Shown: positions 8,231 to 17,307 of the stretch, one piece after another
Numbering within the stretch: position 1 is the first letter of the stretch
How the letters are laid out: the number at the start of each line of letters is the position of its first letter
Source: Treponema sp.
Lineage (GTDB): Bacteria; Spirochaetota; Spirochaetia; Treponematales; Treponemataceae
DNA: 64,000 bases
NCBI GenBank assembly: GCA_016286365.1
Contig: JAEESN010000009.1
Location: forward strand, 37,604-101,603
Reading direction: 5' to 3'
Program-made: the position numbers and the translations under genes
The notes under the pieces: generated by a model
What the model was told of the DNA's origin: nothing
The model's input: only the letters and a program-made list of their open reading frames with translations
Databases searched by the model: none

Positions 8231-10328
8231 TAAAAGAATTATTTTAACTTTGGGTTTGGCTGTATTTTGTTTTTTTACAACTGCTCTTTATGGAGCTGGA
8301 ACAAAAACAGTTCTGGAAAACTATAACGAAGGCTTAAGATATCAGCAGGATGAAAATTTTTATCTTGCCCAGCAGTATTATCTTGAGGTAGTAGGGCAGA
8401 ATCCTGCATATTCGAATGCATGGTTTAAGCTTGCAGAATGTTCCTATAAGCTTGGAGAATTTGATCTTGCCTTAAACTATCTTTCCAACGCAGAAAAATA
8501 TGAGCCTTCAAATTCAAAATACTTAAACCTTAAGGGAATGATTCTTTTAGCGCTTGGTCGCCTGGACGAAGGGCGAAACATCTTTAATTCAATCCTTAAA
8601 AAATTTCCAAACGATATAGATGCCCACTTTGGTCTTGCAGAAATCGAACTTTACGAAGGTCGCTACACCGGGGCCGAAAAGCAGTACAACGAAGCATTAA
8701 AAAGACAGTCAGATAACCGTAACGCACTTCTGGCTCTTTCTTTAATCAATGCAGAAAAATCAAAATATCCCGAAGCAGAAAAATATCTTCGCCAGGCTTT
8801 AACCTATTATTCAGGAGATCCCGAAGTTCACTATCTTGCAAGCGTTGTTTATTCAATGAAAGGTGATTATAAGCAGGCGGAAAATCATGCACGTATATCT
8901 GTAGAAATAAACGGCAACCTCGAAAAATCTTATGAACTTTTGACAACTATTTTATATAAGCAGGGGCGTTATGCAGAAGTTCTTGATTTAAGTGATTTTT
9001 TAATCGGCAGAAACAGAAAGAATTCTACTGCATGGTATTTAAAGGGAATTGCTTATATTAAAATCGGAAGAACTAAAGAAGCAATCGATGCATGGACAAC
9101 AGGATTGAATGCTCAACCTCAGGATGAACTCATGCGCTTTGCAATGGAACTCGAAGTTCGTGAGCTTTTAAACCTTGAAAATTCTAAAAGAAAAGCTTTT
9201 GCCCAGTATCACGTAGACAATGCAAGACAGTATAAGACCCGATACGACGGCTCTGGCGCAATTTATGAATATCAGAGGGCACTTCTTTTAGACCCTGTAA
9301 ACTATGAATCCCGTGCCGCTTATGCAGATATCCTTAAATTAAACGGAATGAACGAGCTTTACCTTGAACAGCTCAAATTTATTAAGGATCACAATTCGCA
9401 GAGTCTTTCTGCATCTAAAAAGACAGACTTAAACGATAAAATCGAAGCATATGAATCACTTCTGGAAGATACACTTGCAAAACGCTGGAAAATAGATCCT
9501 TTTTATCTTGATAAGACAAGATGGAATATCGCTGTTTTCTATGAAGATTCAACTTCGAGCTTTATTCATGCAGATACAAATAAGCTTGCTGCCCGTGCCT
9601 GTGCCGATGTATTTTCCGGTGTTGCAATCACAAGTGTAAAAACTCAGGTAAATCCTATTTCGAGCGTTGGAGAAGCGTTTAAAAATGCAAGATCCAATGC
9701 CTTTGATTATTTTATCATCGTTTCTTTGAGCGAAGGCCAGAACGACCTAACACTTAAAGCTACAATGTATAATGCAAGAACGGGGCTTTTAATCAATTCT
9801 AATGATTATTATTCAACAGGAAACAACCGCTTTTCTACCGTTTTAAGAAGATTCAGAAAGCAGGTTTTAGAGCAGCTTACAGTCCGCGGAAAGATAATCA
9901 AAAGAAACGGTAAGACTGTAGTTGTTGACCTTGGTAAAGCAGAAAACATTGTAAAGGGAACTGAGTTTAAGATTATCAGAAAGGGTGGAATTCAGACATC
10001 TGATAACGGAACCGGTGTTTATTATACAGAAAACGATATTTATGGAACTTTAACCATAACGAATGCCGGCGAAGAGATTTCCGAAGGCGAAATAAGTAAT
10101 CAGGGATTCTACGACAGAATTAATATAGGTGATGAGGTTGTTCTTGTAGCACTTCCTGATAAGACTAAAAAAGATGTTTCTGAAAACGCAATCGACAATG
10201 TTCCTCGTGCAGACGAAAAGGGAAAAGCTGTTGTAAAAAGCGAAGTTAAGGCTCAGGACTTTATAAGCGACATCAAGCGCATTGTTGAACGCCCATCCGT
10301 ACTCGAGTTATTAAGAAATATTTATTAA
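8220..10328 (+). CDS. Exported TPR-repeat protein
   Basis: Protein of 702 residues beginning with a signal peptide (KKNNK-type basic start, hydrophobic core, ALYGAGT cleavage region). Residues ~30-330 form a run of tetratricopeptide repeats, recognisable by spaced A-W-F-K-L-A, A-L-N-Y-L, Y-x-G-A-E-K and A-W-Y-L-K-G-I-A-Y motifs. A central region (~380-540) and a C-terminal domain with the phrase GKTVVVDLGKAENIVKGTEF (about 560-580), which resembles a flagellar-assembly FlgT-like or beta-barrel fold, follow; I cannot name that domain. Probably a periplasmic scaffold. Start chosen at ATG 8220 because GAAGGTGGG lies 7-8 bases upstream; a GTG at 8208 is part of that site. It converges with the next gene, the two stops overlapping by 4 bases. 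Confidence 0.75.
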   Translation: MKNNKRIILTLGLAVFCFFTTALYGAGTKTVLENYNEGLRYQQDENFYLAQQYYLEVVGQNPAYSNAWFKLAECSYKLGEFDLALNYLSNAEKYEPSNSKYLNLKGMILLALGRLDEGRNIFNSILKKFPNDIDAHFGLAEIELYEGRYTGAEKQYNEALKRQSDNRNALLALSLINAEKSKYPEAEKYLRQALTYYSGDPEVHYLASVVYSMKGDYKQAENHARISVEINGNLEKSYELLTTILYKQGRYAEVLDLSDFLIGRNRKNSTAWYLKGIAYIKIGRTKEAIDAWTTGLNAQPQDELMRFAMELEVRELLNLENSKRKAFAQYHVDNARQYKTRYDGSGAIYEYQRALLLDPVNYESRAAYADILKLNGMNELYLEQLKFIKDHNSQSLSASKKTDLNDKIEAYESLLEDTLAKRWKIDPFYLDKTRWNIAVFYEDSTSSFIHADTNKLAARACADVFSGVAITSVKTQVNPISSVGEAFKNARSNAFDYFIIVSLSEGQNDLTLKATMYNARTGLLINSNDYYSTGNNRFSTVLRRFRKQVLEQLTVRGKIIKRNGKTVVVDLGKAENIVKGTEFKIIRKGGIQTSDNGTGVYYTENDIYGTLTITNAGEEISEGEISNQGFYDRINIGDEVVLVALPDKTKKDVSENAIDNVPRADEKGKAVVKSEVKAQDFISDIKRIVERPSVLELLRNIY

Positions 10329-11203
10329 TCTTTGATTTCGATTTTATCCATGCAGGCATTAATCCATCTGTAAGTCTGCATAGGGTAAACATGTGAAACC
10401 TGAATAAAGGCTTTTACTGCTTCCTCATAATTTCCAAGAAAGTACTCTGTTTCGCCGATGTAAAAATATGCCCTGTTCTGAACAGAAGTAGAGATGTTTC
10501 TTTTTACAAGTTTTTTAAGCTGTGTTTCTGCGTCTGAATATTTTCTCTGTACGAAAGTATTTTTAAGGATATCAAAAAGGATGTAATCATCTCCGCCGTC
10601 TGGTGAAACTAAATCTTCTTCGAAAAAATAGGGAGAAAGAATTTCTGAATCATCTTTTTTAGAGGCTGTAAACTCTTTTGTTGAATCTACAGTTTCGTCC
10701 GAGATGAGGTTTTCTTCGTTGAGTCCTTCGATTATATCAAGATAAGGAAGAGGTGTTTCTCTTTTTGTTCCGCCTGTATAAAGCTTTTCTTCTTCTTTCT
10801 GAGGCTTTGTTTCGGGCTTTTTTGTCTGAAGCTTTAAGTGTACGCCGTTTACAGTTGAGTTCATGGAAGCAAGAATGATTTCGTAAGGCTTGTCTGTAAC
10901 AGTAATAATCGCATAAAAATAATCTTTATAATCTTTTACTGAATCTGTATAGTCAGTCCTGTCGCCGGGAAGTTCTGTAATGGGTGTAAGGTTTTTAAGC
11001 TGGCTGTAGCGTGTGATAGGAGTTGTGCTTCTGTAAATAAGCAATTTAGTTATAGGTTCGTCGGGATCATCGGGGAGAACCCAGAAAAGATTGATTTTTG
11101 TCCCTTTGGAAGCTTTTGCCTGAATATCTAAAATTACGGGTTTTTTTGCAAAAAGAGGCAGAGAAATAACTAAAAGTATTAATAAACTGATGATTTTTTT
11201 CAT
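10325..11203 (-). CDS. Exported protein with Fn3-like and TPR-like segments
   Basis: Protein of 292 residues with a clear signal peptide (KKIISLLILLVISLPLFA). Residues ~22-120 look like a fibronectin type III-like beta domain (INLFWVLPDDPDEPITKLLIYRS, then DYFYAIITV), and the last ~75 residues resemble a TPR pair (ENYEEAV-type: IGETEYFLGNYEEAVKAF) as found in YbgF/CpoB-like proteins. The middle is charged and probably flexible. I do not recognise a named family; a periplasmic envelope role is a guess. It lies alone on the minus strand, divergent from prfB across a 76-base gap. The promoter TTGACA-N17-TATTAT ends 7 bases before the ATG and no Shine-Dalgarno sequence is present, so its mRNA may be leaderless. 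Confidence 0.7.
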   Translation of the reverse strand: MKKIISLLILLVISLPLFAKKPVILDIQAKASKGTKINLFWVLPDDPDEPITKLLIYRSTTPITRYSQLKNLTPITELPGDRTDYTDSVKDYKDYFYAIITVTDKPYEIILASMNSTVNGVHLKLQTKKPETKPQKEEEKLYTGGTKRETPLPYLDIIEGLNEENLISDETVDSTKEFTASKKDDSEILSPYFFEEDLVSPDGGDDYILFDILKNTFVQRKYSDAETQLKKLVKRNISTSVQNRAYFYIGETEYFLGNYEEAVKAFIQVSHVYPMQTYRWINACMDKIEIKD

Positions 11204-11210
11204 TTTTTAA

Positions 11211-11239
11211 ATAATAAAGCCCAAGTTTTTATTTGTCAA
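11211..11239 (-). promoter_or_regulatory. Promoter of the 292-residue exported protein gene
   Basis: On the minus strand TTGACA (11239-11234), a 17-base spacer and TATTAT (11216-11211). This is a near-consensus sigma-70 promoter. The expected start is 11204, one base before the ATG at 11203, leaving no room for a leader or ribosome binding site. Confidence 0.7.
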
Positions 11240-11244
11240 TTATG

Positions 11245-11273
11245 TTGTAAAAATCGGGTTTTATTGTTATTTT
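11245..11273 (+). promoter_or_regulatory. Candidate prfB promoter
   Basis: TTGTAA (11245-11250), a 17-base spacer, then TATTTT (11268-11273); the predicted +1 is 11280, the A of the prfB ATG. No Shine-Dalgarno sequence lies before that ATG. The -10 element is weak, so the call rests partly on the absence of any other signal in the 76-base divergent gap. Confidence 0.4.
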
Positions 11274-11279
11274 AATAGT

Positions 11280-12417
11280 ATGTTAGAAGAATTAAAAATA
11301 CCTGTAGAACAGTTACGCGAAGAAATTATGAATGTCTGGGGGCGTCTTTGACTGGGCCTCAATAGATAAGATGATTGCAGAAAAAGAAGCTTTGACCGGT
11401 CAGGCGGGCTTCTGGGATGATCCTAAAGCTGCAGAAAAAGTGATGTCGCAGATTCGTAAGTTAAAGAACAGGGTTGAGCCCTGGAGACAGCTTATAAGCG
11501 ACATGGACGACATCGAAGCAATGTACGAACTTGCCGCAGAAAGCGGGGAGCAGGGCGACGAAGATGAAGTTCGCTCAATGTACGAAAAGGCAAAAGCACA
11601 ATTCGAAAAATTAAATATCTTAAACCTCCTTTCGGGCGAAGTTGACCAGAACGATGCATTCCTCACAATTCATGCGGGAGCGGGCGGTACAGAAGCCTGT
11701 GACTGGTGTTTTATGCTTTCGAGAATGTATTTAAGATGGGCAGAACGTCACGGATATAAAACAGAAGTAATGGATGAACTCGAAGCAGAAGGAGGTTTAA
11801 AATCGATTACAATACAGATTTCGGGAGACTTTGTATACGGCTATCTTAAGGGAGAAGGCGGAATCCATCGTCTTGTAAGAATTTCTCCTTTTGATGCAAA
11901 TGCTCGTCGTCACACGTCTTTTGCTTCTGTATATGTATATCCTGTCTTAGACGACACAATCGAAGTTGATATTAAACCGGAAGACCTCCGTGTAGATACT
12001 TACCGTGCGGGTGGAAAAGGTGGTCAGCATGTAAATAAAACTGACTCTGCCGTTCGTTTTACTCATATACCAACGGGAATTGTAGTAGCATGTCAGAGTG
12101 AACGAAGTCAGATTATGAACCGTCAATCTTGTATGAACATGCTTAAAGCCCGTCTTTATGAATATTACCGTGCACAGAAAGAAGAAGAGAACTCAAAGTT
12201 TGCTGCCGAAAAGAAAGACATCTCTTTTGGAAGTCAGATTCGTTCTTATGTATTCTGTCCATATACTATGGTAAAAGATCACCGAACAAAATACAGCGTT
12301 GGAAACATTAACGGTGTTATGGACGGAGATTTAGACGACTTTATGAACGCATACCTTGTAGCCAAGTGGAAAGGTCTTCCAATGGATGGGGGAAGCGACG
12401 ATGATGACGAGGAATAA
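11280..12417 (+). CDS. prfB: Peptide chain release factor 2, expressed through a programmed +1 frameshift
   Basis: Class I release factor for UGA and UAA. The zero-frame coding part starts at ATG 11280 (MLEELKIPVEQLREE) and runs 23 codons to CTT, followed by an in-frame TGA at 11349-11351. Reading resumes in the +1 frame at GAC 11350, so the product is join(11280..11348, 11350..12417), about 378 residues. The RF2 tripeptide S-P-F is at about nt 11884-11892, and the catalytic G-G-Q lies in RAGGKGGQHVNK (about nt 12010-12040). The C-terminus has an acidic tail (DDDDEE). Expression should be self-limited by RF2 level, as in other bacteria. The open frame from ATG 11332 alone would give an N-terminally shortened protein and is not the true start. 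Confidence 0.95.
11335..11352 (+). promoter_or_regulatory. RF2 autoregulatory +1 frameshift site
   Basis: TGGGGG-CGT-CTT-TGA-C. A Shine-Dalgarno-like GGGGG lies three bases upstream of the slippery CTT, which is followed by the poorly terminating TGA-C. The spacing is the same as in the classic E. coli site (AGGGGG-TAT-CTT-TGA-C). Low RF2 activity favours the shift from CTT to TTT, giving the full protein. Confidence 0.95.
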
Positions 12418-12446
12418 TCCGTAAGGACAAAAAGGGGTAGTTTTAA

Positions 12447-14141
12447 TTGAGGAGTAGTTTTACCTATAGAAAAAAAATTATTACTCTTTTACTCATATTA
12501 ATTTCTGCTTCTTTTATTCATGCAAAAGAGGCAGGTAAATGGATTATTGCCGCACAGAAGTTCAGTTTTTCGGGAAAAGAAAAGGAAAGTGTAAAGGAAG
12601 GAATTTCTTCCATGCTTCCACAGAGGATTCTTGAAAATATTTCGAAGGCTTCCTTTAGAACAATTTATGTAAACGAAGTCTTTGAAAGAGAACTTTTTAA
12701 ATTAAAAAATGAACGTACCTCACTTTTTCTCCAGCTTTCGGCAGAAATACAAAGGAGGGATTCTCTGGTCCTTCAGAATTTTTCTAAGGATGAACTTAAA
12801 AAACAGATAGAAAACGAAGAGAAAAAGATTGCGGAAATCAAAAAACAGATAGACGAAAACTTATTAAACCAGGCAGAGTACGAAGAAAAAATTGCCCGGG
12901 CAAAAGAGCATGAAGTTTATAAGGATTCCCATAACGAAAATCAGATAGAAAAAATCGAAATCTATAAAAATGATTATTCTGCGCTTTATAATGTTCCCGA
13001 TAATCTTTTGTCATATTCATACGACAGCCGCGAAATAGAAAAAGATGTTTTTCAAAATGGAATAAATGCACTTTTAACAGGAAGAATTAAAGCGTACGGA
13101 GAATATATAAGTGTTACAGTTGAGCTTTATAATTATCCTGGTGGAAAGAGTGTAGCTTGTGTTACTGAATACGGTTCTCTTGACGAAGCCGATATAATTG
13201 CATCATCAATTGTAAGACAGCTTGCTCCACAGATTACAAATTCACTGCCATGCGAACTCAAATTTGTTTCCGACATTCCTCTTAAAGAAGTTTCAGTTTA
13301 TATAGATGATGTCTTACAGAAAAATATAAACAGAAAGTTAAAACTTGATTCGGGTATTCATCACCTTGAGTTTGTATGTAAGGATTATAATACAGCCAGC
13401 TGTGATTATTATTTTGAAGGTAATCAGTCTTACGAAGTTAAATTCAACTTACAGAAAAAAGAGTTTTTAGATATTTCCCTTGTAACAAAAAAAGAAGGAC
13501 AGGGTATTTTTTATACTGATGGTAAACCGTTTGAAGGCCAGATCGAAATAAACGGTAAACCTGTTTTGGGTCTTTTATACGGTGGAAAGAAAAATTCTGA
13601 CTTTTTTATTCTTGATGATTCAATTTTAGAAGCTGAACAGACTTATGTTGTTGATGCGAACCTCGAAGACAAAAATGATTACATTGAAAATCGGCGCAGA
13701 TGGATGTATACTTCCTATAGTATTTTAATCACATCTTTAATACCGTCTTTTTATCTGAATGGTCAGGCTTTGTCTTATTCAATGGCAGGACAGAAAGGTT
13801 ATCTTAAAACTTCGGATAAGCTTGAAGAAGCAAACAGATGGATTTTAGCTTCTGATATTTCTACAGGAATTTCAATCGGGCTTGGTGTGTGGTTTGTGTA
13901 TGAACTTGTGCGCTATCTTTATGCAGCAAATTCTATCCTTCCAAAAAAAGCAGAACCGGCTCCTTTAGATTTTAATCAGACAAAAGAGGCAGATAAAGAG
14001 AAAGCTGCAGTGCTACCGGCAGAAGATGGGGAAAGCGCACAGGATGCCGGCCTGGAAGATGAAAAAACACAGGATAAAAATACTGATAGTAAAAATACAG
14101 AAAAGAATATAGAAAAAAATATAGAACATACAACAGAATAA
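12447..14141 (+). CDS. Membrane-associated envelope protein with PEGA-like domain
   Basis: Protein of 564 residues of no family I can name. A signal peptide (KKIITLLLILISASFIHA) is followed by a segment predicted to form a coiled coil (about 100-160, rich in Glu/Lys/Gln), a PEGA-like beta domain (about 270-345, LKEVSVYIDDVLQ ... LDSGIHHLEFVC), two hydrophobic stretches (about 425-445 and 468-492) and a Glu/Asp/Lys/Thr-rich tail (500-564) ending in repeated KNTEKNIEKNIE-like units. PEGA domains often sit in surface-layer or sporulation-type envelope proteins. The start is TTG 12447, nine bases after AAAGGGG (12431-12437). It lies between prfB and ftsY with short gaps, so it is probably cotranscribed. 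Confidence 0.65.
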   Translation: MRSSFTYRKKIITLLLILISASFIHAKEAGKWIIAAQKFSFSGKEKESVKEGISSMLPQRILENISKASFRTIYVNEVFERELFKLKNERTSLFLQLSAEIQRRDSLVLQNFSKDELKKQIENEEKKIAEIKKQIDENLLNQAEYEEKIARAKEHEVYKDSHNENQIEKIEIYKNDYSALYNVPDNLLSYSYDSREIEKDVFQNGINALLTGRIKAYGEYISVTVELYNYPGGKSVACVTEYGSLDEADIIASSIVRQLAPQITNSLPCELKFVSDIPLKEVSVYIDDVLQKNINRKLKLDSGIHHLEFVCKDYNTASCDYYFEGNQSYEVKFNLQKKEFLDISLVTKKEGQGIFYTDGKPFEGQIEINGKPVLGLLYGGKKNSDFFILDDSILEAEQTYVVDANLEDKNDYIENRRRWMYTSYSILITSLIPSFYLNGQALSYSMAGQKGYLKTSDKLEEANRWILASDISTGISIGLGVWFVYELVRYLYAANSILPKKAEPAPLDFNQTKEADKEKAAVLPAEDGESAQDAGLEDEKTQDKNTDSKNTEKNIEKNIEHTTE

Positions 14142-14162
14142 ATACAGCGGAGTTTTAATTTT

Positions 14163-15032
14163 ATGAAAAAGTCTTTTGGTTCAAAGTTTAAGGCGTTATT
14201 TTCTAAGGGAAATAAAAACGAAGAATTTTATGATGATTTAACCGACCTCTTAGTCGAAGGTGATATTGGGGCTAAAACTTCGTATCTGATTGTAGAAGAA
14301 CTTGAATCAGTCTGCTCAAAAAATAAGATTACCGAGCAGGATGATATAATGCAGGAATTAAAGAAGCTCCTTTTGGAAACCGTAAAATCTGTTGAACTTA
14401 ATTATGAACAGGGAAAACAGAATGTATGGATGGTTTTGGGTGTAAACGGAGTGGGAAAAACAACAAGTGTTGCAAAATTAGCACTCTGGTTTAAAAAGCG
14501 TGGTCTTGAAAATCTTGTTCTTGCAAGTGCCGATACTTTCCGTGCAGCAGCAATTGAACAACTCGAGTTGCACGGTAATAAGGTTGGAGTTCGTGTAGTA
14601 AGCCATCAGCATGGTTCAGATCCTTCAAGCGTTGTTTTTGATGCTGCAGAAGCGGTAAAGGCAAAAGGACCGGGACTTGTTCTTGCAGACACAGCGGGAC
14701 GACTTCACAATAAAGAAAACCTTGTGCGCGAATTACAGAAGATAGATAAAATCTGCCGTTCAAAAGCAGACGAAGGATGTTACAAAAAAATCCTTGTAAT
14801 TGATGCAACAACAGGACAGAATGCAGTGCGCCAGGCAGAAGTTTTTAATGAGGCTGTCGGAATAGATGCTGTTATTATGACAAAGTATGATTCAACTGCA
14901 AAGGGTGGATGTGCAGTTTCTATCGGAAAGGAATTGAACATTCCTGTTGCCTTTGTCTGCGACGGCGAAAAATACGAAAACATTTCTCCTTTTAATGCCT
15001 CTGACTATATTGATGATTTTCTGGGATTGTAA
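14163..15032 (+). CDS. ftsY: FtsY, signal recognition particle receptor GTPase
   Basis: SRP receptor that docks ribosome-nascent chain complexes at the inner membrane. At 289 residues it is essentially the NG domain, with only a short basic N-terminus instead of the acidic A domain of E. coli. The GTPase motifs are intact: G1 GVNGVGKTT (93-101), the family motif DTFRAAAIEQL (about 123-133), G3 DTAGRLHNKENL (about 177), G4 TKYDSTAKGG (about 240). The start at ATG 14163 has GCGGAG about 10 bases upstream. It is followed after 3 bases by a lipoprotein gene and then a lipoprotein exporter, a coherent secretion and envelope cluster. Identification is secure. Confidence 0.96.
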   Translation: MKKSFGSKFKALFSKGNKNEEFYDDLTDLLVEGDIGAKTSYLIVEELESVCSKNKITEQDDIMQELKKLLLETVKSVELNYEQGKQNVWMVLGVNGVGKTTSVAKLALWFKKRGLENLVLASADTFRAAAIEQLELHGNKVGVRVVSHQHGSDPSSVVFDAAEAVKAKGPGLVLADTAGRLHNKENLVRELQKIDKICRSKADEGCYKKILVIDATTGQNAVRQAEVFNEAVGIDAVIMTKYDSTAKGGCAVSIGKELNIPVAFVCDGEKYENISPFNASDYIDDFLGL

Positions 15033-15035
15033 AGC

Positions 15036-16013
15036 GTGATAAAAAAAGCATTTGTTGTTTTAATCACTTTTGGCCTTGTCTTTACGGCCTGTTCTCGAAA
15101 AGATAAAAACAAAGAAAGTAATGCTCCTCTTAGTACAGAAGAAAATTCATCAGAATCTTTAGAATTAATAGATAATCTTGATTTTTATGTTCCGGCCTTA
15201 GACGACGGTGAATGGGTTGATTATGTTTTATCTTCCATGGAAGAAGAGCGCATAGCAGATGAACTTGAAAGTATGAGCGAACTTGAATCAGTTTTAAGAG
15301 GCGGCCATACTTACGAAAACGAAAGCGATAAACCTGTGGAAGTAAGGCTTTTGGATTCATTAAATGAATTAAAAATCATGGAATACGGAAACGAGATTTT
15401 TATACCGGATTTTTCTGGTGGAAAGCTTGTTTTTATAAATAAATGTAAGGAAAAAGTCACAAGATTTTTCTACGATGAGCGCTATCGTCTTGTAAAAAAA
15501 GAACACTGGAATATCCCTGACGAAAAAACGGCTTCGATCACTCTGGAAGAAGAATTAACCTACGCCTATGACAACGTAATCCCTTATTCAAAAACTGTAA
15601 CTTCTGGAGATTCAAGATCACGAACTGTTTATAACGACAAGGGACTTCCTCACGTACTCGAAATTTATAAATATTCAGATAAAACCAAAAGATGGAATAT
15701 TTTAAACAGTTCATCCTGGGAATACGATGAGGAAAAAAGAATCACAAAAGAAGAAGTTACGGATTATACGGGTGCAAAAACTTCCGTTAAGACAGAATTA
15801 TATTATTATAAAACCGAAGATATGCCTGATTATGAATACTACGAGGACGGTAATTTAAAAATCAGTATTGTTTATTCTTCTAAAACCGCCTATACAAAAC
15901 AGATTTTCTTTGATGAAGATTTTTCTGTAAAAACATATTATGATGAAGATAAAAAGATACGCGATGAATACTATAACGGAGACACTTTTGTAAGGGAGAA
16001 AATCTATGAGTAA
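15036..16013 (+). CDS. Putative lipoprotein
   Basis: Protein of 325 residues with a type II signal peptide: basic start, hydrophobic core and lipobox F-T-A-C with Cys at about residue 19, followed by a Lys/Asn/Ser-rich linker. The rest is rich in Tyr, Glu, Asp and Lys, with short repeated strand-like units of the form Y-Y-D-E-D/YYEDGN-type near the C-terminus, reminiscent of MORN or RHS-like strand repeats. I do not recognise a family. Start is GTG at 15036, three bases after the ftsY stop. The end overlaps the next permease gene by 8 bases, so it may be cotranscribed with the Lol-type exporter that would act on such lipoproteins. Confidence 0.7.
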   Translation: MIKKAFVVLITFGLVFTACSRKDKNKESNAPLSTEENSSESLELIDNLDFYVPALDDGEWVDYVLSSMEEERIADELESMSELESVLRGGHTYENESDKPVEVRLLDSLNELKIMEYGNEIFIPDFSGGKLVFINKCKEKVTRFFYDERYRLVKKEHWNIPDEKTASITLEEELTYAYDNVIPYSKTVTSGDSRSRTVYNDKGLPHVLEIYKYSDKTKRWNILNSSSWEYDEEKRITKEEVTDYTGAKTSVKTELYYYKTEDMPDYEYYEDGNLKISIVYSSKTAYTKQIFFDEDFSVKTYYDEDKKIRDEYYNGDTFVREKIYE

Positions 16014-17307
16014 GACTTTTTTTGGCGACCTTAAATGGATTACAAGAATTTCTTCCCGATTTGCAAGAGTAGACAGAAAATCAAAATCGGCGGCAACATC
16101 TAAACTTGCTACACTTGGAATCTGTTTTGGTGTAATGACTTTAATAGTCGTGATGAGCATTATGAACGGATTTCAGCTGAGCTTTATAGATGCGATTATT
16201 GAACTTTCTTCTTATCACATTCAGGCAGAAGATTTAGATACTTCACAATATGATGCAATAAAAGATTTGTGCCGCGATAATAAGCGTTTTGTTTCTGTAA
16301 GTCCTTTTTACGAAGCACAAACTCTTATGACAAGCGAATATGGAAGGGAAAGTGCTGCTGTAATAAGGGCTGTGGAACCTTCTGTTTATAAAGATGATAA
16401 GGGTTTTAAATCCCAGATGGTAATGCGCTCTGGTTATTTTGACCTTGAAGATAAAAATTCAATCATACTTGGTTCAAAGCTTGCAAGAAATCTTGGAGTG
16501 CGTGTAGGCGATACAGTAAACTTTTTTGTTTTGAGTGGAAGTTCAGATGTAAGTCTTTTATCAACAGAAAGGAATTTTATTGTTACAGGGGTTTTTACAA
16601 GCGGATATTCAGAGCTTAATTCATCATACTGTTATATAGGAATTGAAGACGGAAAAGAATACTTTGGAGAAAAAGCAAAACCTGTATACGGAATTAAAAT
16701 CAGCGATAAGGATGATGATGCAGCTTCGATTAATTATTTAACAAAGCTTTACCCCGAAGCAAAGTTCAAATCCTGGCGTGAATACAATAAATCGTTCTTC
16801 GGGGCTTTACGAATAGAAAAAAATATCCTTTTAATGCTTGTTGCAATCATCTTTGTGGTTGTCGGAATAAATATCTATAACGGTATGAGACGTCTTGTGT
16901 ACGAACGAAGAAGTGAAATTGCAGTTCTTTCGGCTCTTGGAGCCCCTTCTTCGAGGATTAAGGCAATATTTATTACAAGGGGTCTTACAACCGGATTAAT
17001 CGGTTCTTTTTTTGGAGTAATATTCGGACTTCTTATAAGCATAAATACTGATTTTTTCTTTAAGGCAGTTTCATTTGTGATGTACTGGATTCAGTATGCG
17101 TTTACGGCAATTACATCTCCTAAGTCGCTTGTATACCTGAGCGAAAATTCTTCCTATGCATTATACGCTTCCATTCCGGCAAGAGTCATATTCGGCGAAG
17201 TTGTGATGATTGCTTTATTCGGACTTGTTTCTCCATTATTTGCTTCGTGGTTTGCCGGTAAAAATATATTAAAACTTACAGTTGCGGAGGTTCTTCACGA
17301 TGAGTAA
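16006..17307 (+). CDS. lolC: LolC/LolE-family lipoprotein-releasing permease (first subunit)
   Basis: Inner-membrane permease of the LolCDE exporter that extracts lipoproteins for transfer to the outer membrane. It has the MacB/LolC layout in 433 residues: a first membrane helix (about 38-58, LGICFGVMTLIVVMSIMNG), a large periplasmic domain (about 60-265) and a FtsX-type three-helix core (about 270-425) containing the conserved RRSEIAVLSALGAPSSRI phrase. It overlaps the upstream lipoprotein gene by 8 bases and the ATPase gene by 8 bases, so transcription and translation are coupled. It could instead be a MacB-like transporter, but the permease-ATPase-permease arrangement favours Lol. Confidence 0.85.
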   Translation: MSKTFFGDLKWITRISSRFARVDRKSKSAATSKLATLGICFGVMTLIVVMSIMNGFQLSFIDAIIELSSYHIQAEDLDTSQYDAIKDLCRDNKRFVSVSPFYEAQTLMTSEYGRESAAVIRAVEPSVYKDDKGFKSQMVMRSGYFDLEDKNSIILGSKLARNLGVRVGDTVNFFVLSGSSDVSLLSTERNFIVTGVFTSGYSELNSSYCYIGIEDGKEYFGEKAKPVYGIKISDKDDDAASINYLTKLYPEAKFKSWREYNKSFFGALRIEKNILLMLVAIIFVVVGINIYNGMRRLVYERRSEIAVLSALGAPSSRIKAIFITRGLTTGLIGSFFGVIFGLLISINTDFFFKAVSFVMYWIQYAFTAITSPKSLVYLSENSSYALYASIPARVIFGEVVMIALFGLVSPLFASWFAGKNILKLTVAEVLHDE

